A stretch of DNA of 64,000 nt, taken from positions 410,618 through 474,617 of the forward strand of contig JH153375.1 of the NCBI GenBank assembly GCA_000226015.1, written 5' to 3'. Shown in pieces: positions 1-11,040 of this stretch. Position 1 is the first letter of the stretch, and every line of letters begins with the position of its first letter. The notes below the pieces were generated by a model, which saw nothing but the letters and a program-made list of their open reading frames with translations, had not been told where the DNA came from and ran no database searches. Origin of the DNA: Mnemiopsis leidyi (Eukaryota; Ctenophora; Tentaculata; Lobata; Bolinopsidae). Position numbers and translations under genes: made by a program.

Positions 1-137
1 GAAATATTTCAAGAATGCAGCTTTCTAAAGACTGAGGTTGATTTTACATGTGTCGGCAAAATTTTAAATTCAACTTTTTACCATATAAAGGAATTTCGCC
101 GGTTAAAGTTTTTAAAGTGAATACTTCAAGAATCAAG

Positions 138-215
138 ATGGAAATATTGACAATTATTGGTCTCGGCTTTGTTTGTTATGGCGCTGCAGATATCTTAAAC
201 TTCTTGTACTATATG
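138..215 (+). CDS. possible first coding exon of an unidentified membrane protein (partial)
   Basis: An ATG at 138 opens 26 codons that are mostly hydrophobic (a run like LTIIGLGFVCYG) and end exactly at a good donor, ATG|GTATGT, at 215/216. This looks like a first exon coding an N-terminal membrane anchor, as seen for example in microsomal short-chain dehydrogenases, but that comparison is only a guess from the hydrophobic start. I could not find a convincing second exon before the next gene. It may be a chance ORF or the beginning of a gene whose remaining exons I cannot recognise. Confidence 0.22.
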
Positions 216-1139
216 GTATGTATCTTATTTCATGAAGTCAATTTCAGTATCAATATCGGTTTCAGTAATGGTTATCTGTAAATTTCAGTTTATGATTATA
301 AGTTTTGATTGTATTCGAATTTATCTTTATTTATTCGCAAAGGCACTCAGTGTTTTTTCATAAATGTTATATTAAAACAAGTTCAACATGACCTCCTTTA
401 GTCTTCCTAAACGCTCCTACATCGCGCCAGAAACCTGTACCTTACATTTTATGTCACTATTATCCTGGTTGTTTGGAACAGTGCTACTTCCAAAAATAGT
501 ATAAAGTTCTAGAACCTTCATGTAGGGTGTAGACTGATAGAATAGGTCTTGTTTATTTCATCCGAAGCAAAACGCCAAGGTATTTTCACATATCTCCGGC
601 TGATAATCCATTGACGTGCTAGTAGTGTCGACGTGTGACTGTGAAGGTTAAAAAGATGGGTATGTCGAGTGTAAATGTACTAGAATTTATCGGGCTGCTT
701 TCCTAGAGCGTTATAGCATGTTGATCTGTCAAACACTGTAAGTCCTTCACTTCAACACCTACATTTTTTATTTTAGGATTTGGCAATTCGCAACTCCTCC
801 TTTATGTGCTTATTGGGGCTTTCAGCTGTTTTGATTGAAATTTGATAGAAAAACGTGTCTGCTAATATTCTGTTATTTATAGTCTCCACTGGTTTAACGT
901 ATTGCTTGTCCGACCTAGGAGTTTCAATTGTGCAAGTGCCACCAGTACATTGATGCGTTACCAGGAACATCCTACTCAAACTGTTTGATGAAGGAATTCT
1001 TGCTCATTAAAATCAGGACTTCTACCACATGATTGCATCCTAAGATTCTGACAAGAGAATGTCACAATTTCAGGAGTTAAGCACTCTGCGTCTTCTAACT
1101 GTCGGAATCCGATACCTTGAATCTCACTTCCGCACCACC
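216..1139. other. non-coding stretch
   Basis: AT-rich sequence with only short ORFs on either strand and no recognised domain. It holds the presumed promoter of the receptor gene starting at 1140. I see no clear TATA box or repeat. Confidence 0.4.
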
Positions 1140-2681
1140 ATGCCGCTCTTTATCGTACTCTTAGTCTCAGTGTTTCTGGAGACCGTCCAATGTTGCCAAC
1201 AAACCTGCTTTCTAGCCTACACGAACGGATCTTATGAAGTACCAGAAGTTCTGGAAGGTGTCCCAACCATAGTCCCTATTAACTTCACGGGAGTAATTAC
1301 GGTGGAGGCAGCCTATATCCCAGGATACAAAGCTCAGTGGGAGTACATCAGGTTTATGAAGAATGCGTCCCTGCAACCTTTGGTCATGCAGTTTTACACA
1401 CCCCAGAAAAATTACCTCACCACTTTATCCATTTTTGCTGAGGATGAACGTGGAGCTTACTCTGCCTCTCGGTATTCAGCCTTTAGTTTGTTCAACAGAA
1501 AAAATGACGACATTGTCATCCAAATATCGGATGTTCATGTGTCTGAAGATAACTTCTACCGAATCTTTTTGGGGGAACCAGGAAGTGCTCACAGCAGAAA
1601 TTATAACTATCAGAACCAGGAAAATTGGGACGCTCTGTCCTTCATGAGGTTCAACACTACAACTCAGATCAAAACTGACAACAAAGCCATCTACTTCAAA
1701 TCAGTGTCAGTTTGCTTGGATGATACCCCCGTACTGTGTGGAGACACAGTTGAGATTGTTGCTGTTTCCAGGGGTGACTCATTCAATTTGTCTTGTTCAG
1801 TTTACGGAGCACCATATCTCGAGGCAATTTGGTCGAATTTTGGCTTTGTCCGTCGCAAGCCAATTTTATCGATCGATGGATTTTCACAAACTACCACGAT
1901 TTCAATCACTAGTTTTAGTGGAAATGATATGGGATTATGGACTTGTTACTGGAAGAATAAAAACTTTGAAACTGTCAGTCAAACCAAGATATTTCACGTT
2001 GTTGAACTCATCTCCAAACCTTTAAATACAACTTTTGTTAAACATAAGTCTGATTCTAAAGAACAAGTTTTCAAATGGATGATTCAGAACAAGCGCCCTA
2101 TTGAGTCACCTGATGAGTTCACAATACTGCTCGAGTGTGTGCAAGGAAATTTTAATTCTTCCGCAGACTCCGATAACATGACAAGAGATTCTTTTTGGAT
2201 ATCCGTTTTGACGCATTTTGAGGAAAACTCGGTCCTCAGCCAACACAGCGCCACACTGATACTGCCTGAAAACGTTAAGTCTGACAAGATCACGTGCTCT
2301 TTGTACCTGGTGACAGAGTCTGGTGAGAAACTGGGAGTGTTGGACACAACAACACTCTACAGAGAAGGCTATCATTGTGAGGAGGGGTACTATGGAGTAG
2401 GAGAGGAATGTTTGGAATGTCCTGAAAACTTCACCAGTTCACCCCGCAGTACCAAGTGTTTCCCGTTAGAATTGGATGTCGTTGTTGAGCATGTTGTTCA
2501 AATTGTAGAACAGAAAGTCGTTACAGTGTCGTATGAAGAAAAGAAAGAATGGGAAGATGCAATTTCAACTAATATTAATGTTAGGATTGGAGTAATCGTT
2601 GGGATCATAATTTTATTGGCCCTGGCAGTATCTTTAGTGACATTTACAGTCCACGTAGCTAGGCGATTAGAATGCATCTGA
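1140..2681 (+). CDS. intronless single-pass receptor-like protein with Ig-like ectodomain and cysteine-rich juxtamembrane module
   Basis: The frame is open from 1059, but I start at the ATG at 1140. It has a strong context (accaccATG) and begins an ideal signal peptide (MPLFIVLLVSVFLETVQC). The 513-residue product then has an N-terminal region rich in beta-like sequence and N-glycosylation sites. Next comes a clear Ig-like domain with the Cys-Trp-Cys pattern (NLSCSVYG, AIWSNF, GLWTCYW), and a second Ig-like region may follow. Just before the membrane is a short cysteine-rich module (CEEGYYGVGEECLECP, then SSPRSTKC) like the GCC2/GCC3 or TNFR/ephrin-receptor type. One transmembrane helix (about IGVIVGIIILLALAVSLV) follows, with a tail of only a few residues (RRLECI). 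The short tail means it probably signals through partners or acts in adhesion or recognition. The absence of introns is unusual beside the intron-rich neighbours and could reflect retroposition. No named orthologue recognised. Confidence 0.8.
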   Translation: MPLFIVLLVSVFLETVQCCQQTCFLAYTNGSYEVPEVLEGVPTIVPINFTGVITVEAAYIPGYKAQWEYIRFMKNASLQPLVMQFYTPQKNYLTTLSIFAEDERGAYSASRYSAFSLFNRKNDDIVIQISDVHVSEDNFYRIFLGEPGSAHSRNYNYQNQENWDALSFMRFNTTTQIKTDNKAIYFKSVSVCLDDTPVLCGDTVEIVAVSRGDSFNLSCSVYGAPYLEAIWSNFGFVRRKPILSIDGFSQTTTISITSFSGNDMGLWTCYWKNKNFETVSQTKIFHVVELISKPLNTTFVKHKSDSKEQVFKWMIQNKRPIESPDEFTILLECVQGNFNSSADSDNMTRDSFWISVLTHFEENSVLSQHSATLILPENVKSDKITCSLYLVTESGEKLGVLDTTTLYREGYHCEEGYYGVGEECLECPENFTSSPRSTKCFPLELDVVVEHVVQIVEQKVVTVSYEEKKEWEDAISTNINVRIGVIVGIIILLALAVSLVTFTVHVARRLECI

Positions 2682-3037
2682 ATTTGATTTTTTAGTTAAT
2701 TATAATATATAATATACAAACTTGAATAATTAATCGCAAGTATGAGCATTGAGCGGTAAATTCAAGTTTATAAGTGAGCGGGAATCTTATTGAGAGTCTG
2801 AATTTGTGGTTCATGTTACTCCTAAATATTCATATGTATTTGTAATTGCAAATTGTATGATCAATAGTGACTAGGAACAAAGAAACTCAAAAAGATCAAA
2901 CTGAAAGACGCCAGATATTTCTATAACTATAAGTATAAGCGAAATCCAATATATATAAGCTCTGAAGCTTAACTATTGAATATTAAACTGAAAGTGTACT
3001 GAAGTATACAACAAAAACAACAACAACACCTGCCTTT

Positions 3038-3068
3038 GCTTTGCATCTCTCTCTCTCTCTCTCTCTCT
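3038..3068. repeat. (TC)n microsatellite, short
   Basis: A simple (CT)n run with a few interruptions in the 3' flank of the receptor gene. A single N at 3090 lies just beyond it. Confidence 0.85.
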
Positions 3069-3114
3069 ATCCTTCTCACTCTCTATCTANCTTTTTTTAT
3101 CTCATACTTATTTT

Positions 3115-3190
3115 GATTCGGACACTCCAACAGCCACATGTTGCACAAGTGTAACGGCCAATTACAGGAGGCCGAATGTACAATTATACA
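3115..3190. repeat. direct repeat, copy 1
   Basis: A segment of about 75 bp starting GATTCGGACACTCCAACAG and ending in ACAATTATACA recurs nearly unchanged at 3676-3750. The two copies flank the long (TC)n tract and the assembly gap, so this part of the assembly could be expanded or collapsed. Confidence 0.85.
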
Positions 3191-3192
3191 TA

Positions 3193-3488
3193 TACGCCAG
3201 TGACGGTTAAGTTAAGTTAGTGTGTACCGTACTTTTACCGCCCGAGACTTCGCTGCAATGGGCAGCTACTCAATTAACCCTCACACCCGATTTCTCGAGC
3301 ATTTGGCTGAGTGGACCGTGGGGCTGCATAGATCCAACGGAATCCTTAGCTGAACATCAACGTTGTCGAGGTATTACCCGACTGATCGCGCGCGGCTCGC
3401 AGTTTCCTGCTCTCCTGTTGTAGGTTGATAACCTACTGTCGCGGCCATCACGCGCTGTCACGCATTTCTGGACGAAAGAAATTCTAAA
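3193..3488. repeat. interspersed repeat, copy 1 (interrupted at gap)
   Basis: This block shares over 200 bp of near-identity with 3845-4080, including the CTCGAGCATTTGGCT and TAGATCCAACGGAATCCTTAGC segments. It ends in GTAGGTTGATAACCTACTGTCGCGG-type sequence that matches, inverted, the left terminal repeat at 3778-3842. It runs into an N gap at 3489. The short ORF here is a by-product of the repeat. It is best read as a truncated second copy of the element at 3778-4382. Confidence 0.7.
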
Positions 3489-3498
3489 NNNNNNNNNN
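3489..3498. other. assembly gap (10 N)
   Basis: A run of ten N directly before a long (TC)n tract. True length unknown. Confidence 0.99.
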
Positions 3499-3650
<152 letters not shown>

Positions 3651-3675
3651 TATCTCATACTTATTTTGATTTGTG

Positions 3676-3750
3676 ATTCGGACACTCCAACAGCCACATG
3701 TTACACAAGTGTAACGGCCAATTACAGGAGGCCGAATGTACAATTATACA
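3676..3750. repeat. direct repeat, copy 2
   Basis: Second copy of the 75-bp segment at 3115-3190, with only a few differences. Confidence 0.85.
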
Positions 3751-3777
3751 TTGTGTACCATGTACGCCAGTGTTAAC

Positions 3778-4382
3778 GGGCGATGCGCGTCTAGAAATGC
3801 GTGAGAGCGTGTGATGGCCGCGACAGTAGGTTATCAACCTACAAACGCCAGTGACGGTTAAGTTAAGGTCGTGTGTACCGTACTTCTACCGCCCGAGACT
3901 TCGCTGCAATGGGCAGCTACTCAATTAACCCTCACACCCGATTTCTCGAGCATTTGGCTACGTGGAGTTGGACCGTGGGGCTGCATAGATCCAACGGAAT
4001 CCTTAGCTGAGCATCAACGTTGTCGATGTGTTACCAGTTACCCGACTCGCGCGCGGCTCGCAGTTTCCTGCTCTTCTGTTAGAAAGTTAGACGGATATCA
4101 TCTCGTCAACATCAACAATGCTTACCCCATGGCCCGTGCCGCAGCTTGGAATCGAACTGCTAACCTTAGCAGACAGATGATTTAACCGACTGTGTCTTTG
4201 TCTTATAGGTTGATAACCTACTGTCGCGTTGTCAGACGTTGCCTGACCTGCTGCCGCGAAGCGGCAGCCCCCGCGCGCGAAAATTGAAAATGTGAAATGG
4301 GCCGCATAGCAACTCAAGGCAACTGTCGCGGCCATCATGCGCTCTCACGCATTTCTTTCTAAACCATAAACGCGCATCGCCC
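3778..4382. mobile_element. non-autonomous terminal-inverted-repeat element (MITE-like) with an internal SINE-like segment
   Basis: The ends are inverted repeats. The left end reads GGGCGATGCGCGT and the right end ACGCGCATCGCCC, a perfect 13-bp match. The similarity continues inward for about 50 bp (GAAATGCGTGAGAGCGTG and GATGGCCGCGACAG on the left), with an 11-base insertion in the right arm. The left arm ends in a palindrome, GTAGGTTATCAACCTAC, repeated at 3420 and 4206. There is no transposase, so the element would be non-autonomous. I do not see a convincing target-site duplication (flanks GTTAAC and TTTGAC). ORFs inside are incidental. Confidence 0.6.
4080..4200 (-). repeat. tRNA-derived SINE head
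   Basis: On the minus strand this reads like a tRNA: an A-box-like ACACAGTCGGTTAA, an anticodon-arm-like CTGTCTGCTAAGG and a B box AGTTCGATTCC in the right order and spacing. The body downstream (towards lower coordinates) is shared with the diverged copy at 35040-35215, which also starts with a tRNA-like head. It is therefore a tRNA-derived SINE and not a functional tRNA gene. The head resembles tRNA-Ser(GCU), but the fold was not computed. Confidence 0.55.
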
Positions 4383-5985
4383 TTTGACTCTTGTCAGACG
4401 TTGTCTAACCTGCTGCCGCCTTATCGAGGTGTTACCCGACGCGCGCGCGTAAGCAGTAAGCAGTTAGACGGATGTTATATCATCTTGCATTTCGTAAATT
4501 CGAATAACGCGCGCAAACGCAAAACGGCTATGGCTAGCTTTGTGTGACTTTGTCCGACCATCATCCTCAATGCCTCATTCGAAGGAAAAATAAATGTCGG
4601 GAGAGCCTCAAGATCACCAGGGTGCGCGCTGCCGTACAACTACAACATACAAGGCTTGCTCTACACTCTAACTAAAGCCTCTTTGCGCGTGGGCTGACGT
4701 ACTTGCGCGTCGCGATGTCTGCGCTCAATGCTGGGCCACCCCACACTCCGATACCAATTTATTATTCAAATATAATGTATAAGAATGAAATACATTTACG
4801 GTTTGGTTTATAAAATGCTGTAAATTAAATTATTGTTTTCCTTGAAATTATTGTTTTCTTTCCTTGAACCTACCACCATCCTTAAAAAGCTCAAAGCTGG
4901 CACAAAACCTATCTGCCAAGCTAAATTAATCTAACCTTAATATTGTTGGATACCTTAGGAAAAAGTTAAGATTTGGGCTCCTCGAAACAACATTGATGGC
5001 TGTCAAGGGGTTCAGGAAAAGCAGAAATTTCAAGATATCAGAACTTGATCTAAATCTAATAGACTTTTATGTTAAATCTCAGTAAACTATAGGTAATTAT
5101 ATAATATTAAATATAGGTAAAATTCAACTAATCTTTGTTACCAATGTAGAAGAAGGAGGAAATGTATAGTCAGTCAGTCAGGAAAGAATGTCAGTTAAAC
5201 TACAAGCAGTGACAACTGTCCAGTTCTTCTTGTTGTTGAGCTTATGCTGTGTTTTTGGACTTTAGGTTAATTGAGTGGTCCCAGGCTTTCGACTGGAGTT
5301 GCGGTGTTAAATCGATTTAACGACGCGTCAACGATCCACCTCCCACTTGATGTTGTAATTAACCATTTGTTGTAGGTTGTTTGCTTGAATTTGATTCGGT
5401 TTTTCATATAATTTTTATGTTTAATGGAGCTCTTTTTATGGGGAAACTTCTGTAGTTCAATGATAGTGGATAGGTTTTTGTTCAAATGTCATCAAAAAAT
5501 GCTAGTTGTATACCAAGCTTGCAAAGTAATATGTGATATGCTACCGAATATTGGTGCTTGTTAATGCTTGTGGTAACAAACTGATTTAATAGGTCTTAAA
5601 CGCATTCATGTATGCTCCCGTTCGTTAAGTTTGAAGTTGGTCATTTTATTATGAAATGGAGTATTCTGCTTCATACAATTGCGTTTTTGGATATAATTTA
5701 GAGTAGTTTGGATAAGTAATTTGGACAACAATACTTTAATGAACTTCTACTGAGTATGAAAGTAAAGTATTGACAAACAGCTTTCCAATTTTATCCGAAA
5801 TTATATTAAGTCATTTGGTCTTTAAGATCTCAGTTTTGTTAAAAACCACACAGCCTCAATTCTGTTATAAAAATAGCGAAGTTGAGCATAAGAAAACACA
5901 GCACTGGCAGTGCAGCACCTAAGGAGGGAATAGGGGCCAAGGTATCATTTGGCCCCCAAAAAATTCAACAACTTCTATTACAAAA
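4383..5985. other. intergenic stretch
   Basis: No supported gene. The left end (4385-4425) repeats TTGTCAGACGTTG-TAACCTGCTGCCGC-like sequence found inside the element at 4227-4256, so repeat-derived sequence extends a little beyond the inverted repeat. The rest is unique AT-rich sequence with only short ORFs. Confidence 0.4.
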
Positions 5986-6297
5986 TTGCTTTTAAGCTAT
6001 CAGACACAGGCTAAATTTTCTAATTTTTCTTTGAACAACAAACGATTTAGAGTTATCGCCAAGGCCCTACTGGATCAAACAGAGAAGTTCAACAGAAAGG
6101 AAATTGAAACCCCTGTACGCAGTTGGACAGGTTTCAGATCTTCTAAAGGAACATACAGAAAACTGGACTATAAGATCAAGAAGGAGATACCACTAGCTGG
6201 TGCAACGGACTGGAAATTCATTTGGGATGAAGACGAATGTCCTGCACAGTTTCCCCAGCATATCTATTGCGCTGCTGAGAGACCGAAAGAAACAAGT
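5986..6297 (+). other. open frame, possibly an orphan exon
   Basis: An open frame with no ATG at its start but with protein-like composition (charged stretch, then WKFIWDEDECPAQFPQHIYC) that ends near a possible donor at 6297 (AACAAG|TAAAT region). It could be an exon of the membrane-protein gene downstream or a remnant of an older gene or transposon. I do not recognise the sequence. A duplicated ACAAGTAAATTTTTC follows at its end. Confidence 0.2.
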
Positions 6298-6494
6298 AAA
6301 TTTTTCAATCAAACAAGTAAATTTTTCTCAAGAGGAAAACATCAGTTTATATTGATTTCATCTTTTTTGGTAAATTAACGACTACTTTACGCATGAGCCA
6401 GCAAGGTGGCACAAAGTGCTGCTGAGTGAGCATTGTGGTCAAATTTTCAGATGGTCCCCCAGTTTTTAGCATGTTCCTCCACCCCTGCAGTGGT

Positions 6495-6522
6495 TATTAT
6501 TATTATTATTATTATTTCATCC
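6495..6522. repeat. (ATT)n microsatellite
   Basis: About eight ATT units. Confidence 0.9.
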
Positions 6523-6870
6523 AAATAGGTTAAGTTTAACCCAGCCTCTTGAAGAAGGCAATATCATACATTTGGTGCAGTGGTTGAATCCTTATTGATT
6601 TGTTTTTCAATATTTTCAACTTCAATACTTTCAACACTACTATTATACAAATAATTTTAGTGACAGGGTGGATTTTTGAATGGCACTGTGTTAAAGTGAT
6701 AAATTATCCCCACCGACCATTCATGTTCCTGAATACTAAATTAGTTTTCTTTCATAACAACCACGGTGTTATTGACTAAGTGCAATACCTTATTTATTTT
6801 GGACGTAGCATGTATTGATTATCCCTCTCTCACTTCAGTAAATATAATCGTATTACTCTATTCCATTCAG

Positions 6871-7821
6871 ATGCTTGCTATGAAACATGTCACCAGTTGG
6901 TCCAAAGATATTCTAGTGTTTCTGTTCTACTCTATCACTGACTATCTCTACAGCAGATTGCATCACAGAGAAAGGTTTCTACACCCTGTCTCTGCGTATT
7001 CTACGGCTTTGTCTCACACTCTGATACTGCTAACCTTGATAATTTGCAGTTATTTCTGGAACAAAAAGGTCAAACTTCCTCAAGTGAATATGAAAGTATT
7101 GTTGATGTCAGTGGGGTTGTCATCAATTTTCAGATTTAATATTCTCGATTTTAATCACAATTTTGGGGCACCATCATATAAGTACATTACAGTTATTTTA
7201 TTACCTCTAGTACTCTACATTCAAGGTGCTGATATGTTTGGATGTATAGGAACATTTGTAGTTATAGTTATAAGCAGTTCCTCTAAAACTACACCTGTGC
7301 CAATTGATCAGGTTCTCCTTGGTATGGGATTATCTTTTGTGACATTTATTGGACTTTACTACTTGATGGAAAAGAAAGATATTAAAGCTGATGAAATTGG
7401 TAATCTTCACAAGGGATCAAAAATCACTATTTTTGTAGATATTGCTTCTGAAATATTTCTTTGTATAATACTGTGTGACATTTCTGTGGCAATTTTTGAT
7501 GGGATGCAAGAGAGGAATCATAATGAACTTGGTATAGATGGTATCCTTCTCTTTACTCTCTCAACCTTCGGAAAATTCTTGATAATTTTTTCCAATTCTT
7601 TTTTCACAGTTCATGTATTACTACTGAATTGGGTTGTAAAGACCATCATGTTTAGCTCGACATACACATTGGCATACAAGTTTGATCTAACAGTTCATAA
7701 TCTTGTGGCCATTATCATATGGCTTTTCTTTGTCATAAGTTACACAGTAGTGTATAAGTTGAAGAAAGGCGCATTAATTGAAGTGCAATATGATTCTATC
7801 AATCCAAATCATACAGATTAA
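6871..7821 (+). CDS. multi-pass membrane protein, TPT/SLC35-like C-terminus (terminal exon)
   Basis: The reading frame is open further left, but a strong acceptor (TATTACTCTATTCCATTCAG) ends at 6870, immediately before an ATG. I therefore take 6871 as the start of the coding part of this exon; an upstream exon may add residues. The 316 residues contain about eight or nine hydrophobic helices. The last two (a stretch LLNWVVKTIMF, then a helix ending YTVVYKLKKG) follow the pattern at the end of drug/metabolite-superfamily transporters of the triose-phosphate or nucleotide-sugar type (SLC35). In that family the protein exchanges nucleotide sugars or phosphates across Golgi or ER membranes. The assignment is by pattern, not by signature, and the substrate cannot be told. 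The tail ends hydrophilic (DSINPNHTD). Confidence 0.6.
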   Translation: MLAMKHVTSWSKDILVFLFYSITDYLYSRLHHRERFLHPVSAYSTALSHTLILLTLIICSYFWNKKVKLPQVNMKVLLMSVGLSSIFRFNILDFNHNFGAPSYKYITVILLPLVLYIQGADMFGCIGTFVVIVISSSSKTTPVPIDQVLLGMGLSFVTFIGLYYLMEKKDIKADEIGNLHKGSKITIFVDIASEIFLCIILCDISVAIFDGMQERNHNELGIDGILLFTLSTFGKFLIIFSNSFFTVHVLLLNWVVKTIMFSSTYTLAYKFDLTVHNLVAIIIWLFFVISYTVVYKLKKGALIEVQYDSINPNHTD

Positions 7822-8241
7822 TTCCTGTTCTTTAAGATTCCTACATCATGCTAAACCTACATCTAATATGAAAATGCAGTTTTAAGTATTTCAAAGTATC
7901 TTTCTTTTACAAAGATTTATGAGTAGTAGATTTATTCTATTTCCTTTATTTCAGAAACTAAAGAGAATCAAAAGAATCTTACAAGTTACATTGTATATTT
8001 CAACTAGTTAAGTCATTGTATGTTGTGAATTTTATGTTGTATTTTTTGTGAGGTTCTAGTGTAGTTTCTATTAATGACTGCTAAAAATGAATTGGGACAT
8101 CATATTGTCGATTAATTTTTCCAATCTGTCTAATGATGCCACAGCACTTCAATTTTTATATAAATTTATCATGTAAGTCAATAAAACAAAACAACTTTTT
8201 GAACGAGTTCTCTCATGTTTCCTGTATCTAGGAGATTGAAA
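7822..8241. other. intergenic, SOD1 promoter region
   Basis: AT-rich, no ORF of note. It contains the 3' end of the membrane-protein gene and the 5' region of the superoxide dismutase gene. Confidence 0.4.
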
Positions 8242-10233
8242 ATGAATGCCATCTGTGTTCTGAGGAATGACAAAGAATCCTTTGGATGCATTAAATTTTC
8301 TCAGGCCAGTGAAGGTGCTCCAACTACTTTGAAAGTAAGTATTCATGATAATGTTTAACTCGTTTTCATCATCACCAACTAAACAAAATAACTGGGGTAG
8401 AAAGAATGGAACACTCAGGATGTTGCTGCAAATTTTTCTTAATATCATGCATTCTAATAGCAGATCGCATTAATTGATATTAATTTGTCAAAACTTACTT
8501 AAACTTAGAGAATTTGATATAATAGCATAGAATTTGTTAAACCTCATTATTAATTTCCATAACTTTATAGGTTGAAATCAACAATAGCAGCCTAACTGAG
8601 GGTGAGCATGGATTCCACATGCACCAGTTTGGGGACAATACAAACGGTTGCATCTCTGCAGGACCCCATTTCAACCCATTTGGAAAGACTCATGGAGGTC
8701 CAACTGATGAGGTAAAAATATACTGTTTTATCGGATGAAGTAGCACAGATAATAGCATCTTAGATCTAGTTGTTCTGTTAAATAGTTAAATATGTTAGGC
8801 AAGCCCTGAAAATTCAGCTGCTTTTATTGCTGGTGCAATATCTAAATATTTCGAGAATTTAATTACCTTGCTTGCAGGATAAATTTACTGGACTCTAGGC
8901 CTAGAGGGCTAACTGCCAAGGATACCTTGAGCTAGCTCACCAAAGTAAAGCCTTGATTGAAGGGCATTGCCCAAAAGCATATGGTAAATACCAATGTCTC
9001 TAATATTGATACTCTTACATAGTGAGAGTTTATATGCTGCTATAGCATATCCTCTTTAGTGTATAATGCAGTGGCATTATTAAAAATATCTAATATCTAT
9101 ATGGGCTTGTTGTCGATACTCGGGTACTAATCAATTTTTAATTTGATGCTTATTCAGAATTTTAATAAACTTATGTTTTCGTGGAAACATTCACATACAG
9201 TCATGACAGGTCCTACTTAAAATTTACAGACCTAGTATAAGTAGTGGGCAAGTACTTCTTTCAACAACCCTGAATATCGCCAATTTTAGAAACCAATTCC
9301 AAAAGCGCTGTCGTCTTGTACAACAAGTTCTTAGCTGATCGACAAATTTGAACTTCGGTTGCCCTAAAAAGTTCACATCATTGCATGTATTCTGTAAAGA
9401 CATCTCCCAGGTCCGACATGTAGGAGACCTCGGCAATGTAGTTGTTGATGGTTCTGGAGTTTGTTCCACTGGTAAGACTGTAATTAGTTCTTATCAGTTT
9501 GTGAGGAATTATTATGTCTTGCATGATTGATGTACGAAATATTGATCTTACAAAACTTAAATTAAACTAGCTGACATAACTACTTGTTAGTAACAAGTAG
9601 CTTGAAATAATAAATAATAGATAAAACTTGAACTAACGTTTTTGTGATTGTCATTGATTATTTTTGTAATATATTTCAGAGATAACTGATCCCCAAGTTT
9701 CCCTGTTCGGAGCTAACTCAATAATTGGAAGAACAATGGTACTGCATGCCGGAGTTGACGATCTTGGAAAAGGTAATTTTATCATTATTACATGCTCTGT
9801 TTTAATTCACACTGCAAGCTGTGTGCACTACATGTATAATTGTATTGTTTATGTGCTGTACATTTTATGTATATTTCAAAATATCTTTACATGATCATGT
9901 TTGATTTATTGTACCTCGTTAAGATCTATTCAAGTTTGCAAGTATTATCACTTTCCGTATAGTAGCTAAACTCTGTCTGTAAATCTTCAAATCAATCCGA
10001 CCTTATAGTTTAACCAGGCCGGGCCCCCCTTTGTCGGATATAACTTGTCCCTCATTAGTGAATTTGTAGTAAAATTAGGACCCGGCCCTCACTGATTGAT
10101 GGTCGTTTATTGTGGGATGTAAATGTGGCATGACTTAATTGGTCATATCGTGCCAGGTGGAAATGAAGAGTCCCTGAAGACAGGAAATGCTGGAGGCCGT
10201 GTAGCTTGTGGTATTGTAGGACTCTGCTCCTAG
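8242..10233 (+). CDS. SOD1: Cu/Zn superoxide dismutase, cytosolic type, five exons
   Basis: Converts superoxide to oxygen and hydrogen peroxide. Exons are 8242-8334, 8571-8711, 9411-9471, 9680-9772 and 10157-10233; all junctions are GT-AG and the joined frame gives 154 residues, the usual SOD1 length. Metal ligands are all present: the GFHMHQFGD pair, the histidines of GPHFNP, KTHGG and RHVGDLGN with its aspartate, and the histidine of MVLHAG. The disulphide cysteines (GCISAG and RVACG) and the active-site arginine in GGRVACG are also there. There is no signal peptide, so it is the intracellular form. Start ATG follows GAAA and gives MNAICVLR, as expected for the family. The tail GLCS has a cysteine beyond the usual end. 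I see no defect, so the gene should be functional. Confidence 0.96.
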
Positions 10234-11040
10234 ACTCCAGACTCCAGACTCCTAGATCTAGTGCCTCAAGAGAGTTCCAGCTATGGAACTAGGCGACTAC
10301 TGGCAGTTTAACACTGTTTCGTGTTTACTGTGCTGTTGTAGACACTGTGTTGATGTTCATTAGTCATTTTATGTATAAGATTAACTTATCTAATGTGTAG
10401 AACAAATTGTTTTATAGTGACCCTTCTACTAACTACTTGTTCATCTTTATTTACAAGTACAGTGCCTTTAGCTGTTATTATCGATGTTTTTAAAACTATA
10501 AGTGTGAGTTACCATATTAAAGACTTTTTTTCTATCCTGAAGACCTCACGTGATACCTAATAAGTGAAAGGGATGTTTTTAAAATGTTCTTTTATCGTTT
10601 TTCAAAAAATTGATGAAGATATTAGGGCCACAGCTACTTAAATCTTTATAGTGGTAAAATTATGGCTGGTTCATATTGGCTGTAGCGTAAATGAGCTTTT
10701 CTTTTTGAGGAAACGGATTTCGTAACATTTTAATGTTTTCCCTTATTTATTTGCATTTATAAAACTAATTTATATTTTTGTTAGATCAGATTGACAGCAT
10801 TATTCAATGCTTTTCTTCGAAAGTGTCAGGAAAATATTCTCAGTAAGTAGCAAATGGTATCAGAAAATTCGGAGCTTTCTTAAAAGTTATCCTACATAAT
10901 TTTGAATATATAGGATAGAGAATAATTAACGATATTAACAATTTACAAATTCCAACTTCTTTACAAGACTAAAATAAATTCAAAACAAAATTTAAGACTG
11001 GGCTATTACAAATGAATGACAAATCACTCTTATAAATACT
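10234..11040. other. intergenic between SOD1 and the F-box gene
   Basis: Contains the SOD1 3' untranslated region, with a possible ATTAAA signal near 10516, and the convergent 3' end of the minus-strand F-box gene. No other gene seen. Confidence 0.4.

Noticed and set aside
773-979. Minus-strand 68-codon ORF left of the receptor gene
   Set aside because: No motif, no splice partner and weak composition.
4140-4200. Functional tRNA gene on the minus strand
   Set aside because: A and B boxes are present but the arms are imperfect and the sequence is part of a repeat with a shared body, so it is a SINE head.
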